Source: Fluviibacter sp039805725
GTDB taxonomy: Bacteria > Pseudomonadota > Gammaproteobacteria > Burkholderiales > Rhodocyclaceae
Direction of reading: 5' to 3'
DNA length: 14,403 bases
NCBI GenBank assembly: GCA_039805725.1
Contig: JBDLTT010000055.1
Span: forward strand, 1 to 14,403
A model generated the notes under the pieces. The model worked only from the letters and a program-made list of their open reading frames with translations, ran no database searches and was not told the origin of the DNA. Shown in pieces: positions 13,887 to 14,403 of the stretch (within the stretch, counting starts at the first letter, position 1; every line of letters starts with the position of its first letter). The position numbers and the translations under genes were made by a program.

Positions 13887-14403
13887 ATGACCTATAGTGC
13901 TCTGTGGCAACGCTGGATCTGCCAATCAGGGAACTTTGCACGATTGGGCTTTGCAGCTTTTACATTGTTCTGGGCCATCTGCACATTCGCGGAAGAAAGC
14001 GGGTTAGCCACGGCCAAGATTCTACGAATCTCGGGGCCAATCTCTACCCAGGCATTGTCGAAGCTGAATGCAGAGCTCATGGGTTTTAGGAATAGCGATC
14101 CTCTACCGGCCGGCCTGATCGTTTTACTGAACAGTCCCGGGGGTGATGGCGACGTTGCTATGCAAATGGGTCGCCTACTTCGCAAACATCAGGCGCACAT
14201 CTTCGTGACACATCAGTGCGACAGCGCCTGCGCCATACTTTTTATGGGCGGGGTCGTCAGAGCAGCATTAGCCGAGACGATTGGTGTTCATGCAGGTCGG
14301 CTCACGGTGATGAACAAAGATGGAAAAATTGTTCAGGAGGTCGATGCGAACCGTAACCTAGGCAATGCGTTTCAACTGGTAGCTTATAACCGGGACATCC
14401 GTC
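13887..14403 (+). CDS. Exported ClpP-fold (COG3904-like) protein, 3' end missing
   Basis: The first 172 codons run off the window. After a basic N-terminal stretch and a hydrophobic signal/anchor (about residues 17-35) comes a ClpP/crotonase-type fold. ILRISGPIS is its first strand, LIVLLNSPGGDGD (78-90) has the oxyanion-hole glycine pattern, CDSACAILFMGG (111-122) has the candidate nucleophile S113, and GVHAGRL (133-139) has the candidate catalytic H135. This matches the periplasmic COG3904 group of ClpP-like proteins, whose function is poorly known. S113 is flanked by C111 and C115. No strong ribosome-binding site precedes the ATG; a 7-codon frame (13867-13890) ends by overlapping it as ATGA. 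It is divergent from the esterase. Confidence 0.72.
   Translation, partial: MTYSALWQRWICQSGNFARLGFAAFTLFWAICTFAEESGLATAKILRISGPISTQALSKLNAELMGFRNSDPLPAGLIVLLNSPGGDGDVAMQMGRLLRKHQAHIFVTHQCDSACAILFMGGVVRAALAETIGVHAGRLTVMNKDGKIVQEVDANRNLGNAFQLVAYNRDIR

Noticed and set aside
1..14403. CRISPR array, insertion sequence, integrase or toxin-antitoxin pair
   Set aside because: No regularly spaced repeats, transposase/integrase motifs or small paired genes were seen on either strand.

Overview
The window reads as a chromosomal segment of a member of the Pseudomonadota, most likely a beta- or gammaproteobacterium. The reasons are a System I cytochrome c maturation (Ccm) locus with a fused CcmH/CcmI protein, together with RlmJ, Uup, a BCP-type peroxiredoxin and a CCA-encoding tRNA-Arg(CCT). 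The sequence alone does not settle genus or order.

Positions 1-5336 hold the ccm genes in two convergent blocks. ccmB (5' end outside the window), ccmC, ccmD and ccmE run on the + strand into an intrinsic terminator at 1790-1821. ccmF, ccmG and ccmH run toward them on the - strand with 4-base ATGA overlaps. Together these genes export heme, load it on the CcmE histidine, reduce apocytochrome cysteines (CcmG, CcmH) and ligate heme to the CXXCH motif (CcmF/CcmH). The usual arrangement is one co-directional operon, so the FGH block appears to have been inverted relative to it.

Positions 5483-8926 hold a tight + strand run: cardiolipin synthase, rlmJ (23S rRNA m6A methyltransferase) and an old-yellow-enzyme flavin reductase of the NemA type. 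Converging on it from the - strand are bcp (peroxiredoxin with an N-terminal membrane anchor) and uup (ABC-F ATPase), 6 bases apart.

Positions 11418-11640 are the densest non-coding part. They contain an intact tRNA-Arg(CCT), a perfect -10 box inside a palindrome readable on both strands, an inverted repeat flanking the tRNA, and, on the opposite strand, a degenerate fragment resembling the 3' half of a tRNA-Arg(CCT).

Beyond the tRNA the base composition drops and the genes look accessory. There is a frameshifted and internally deleted outer-membrane-protein relic, an exported type-B carboxylesterase, and the start of an exported ClpP-fold (COG3904-like) protein that runs off the window. This looks like the edge of an acquired or decaying segment next to a tRNA. 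No integrase, transposase, CRISPR array or recognisable defence system is visible. I see no convincing undescribed multi-gene system; the tRNA-fragment region and the ClpP-like gene are the best leads.
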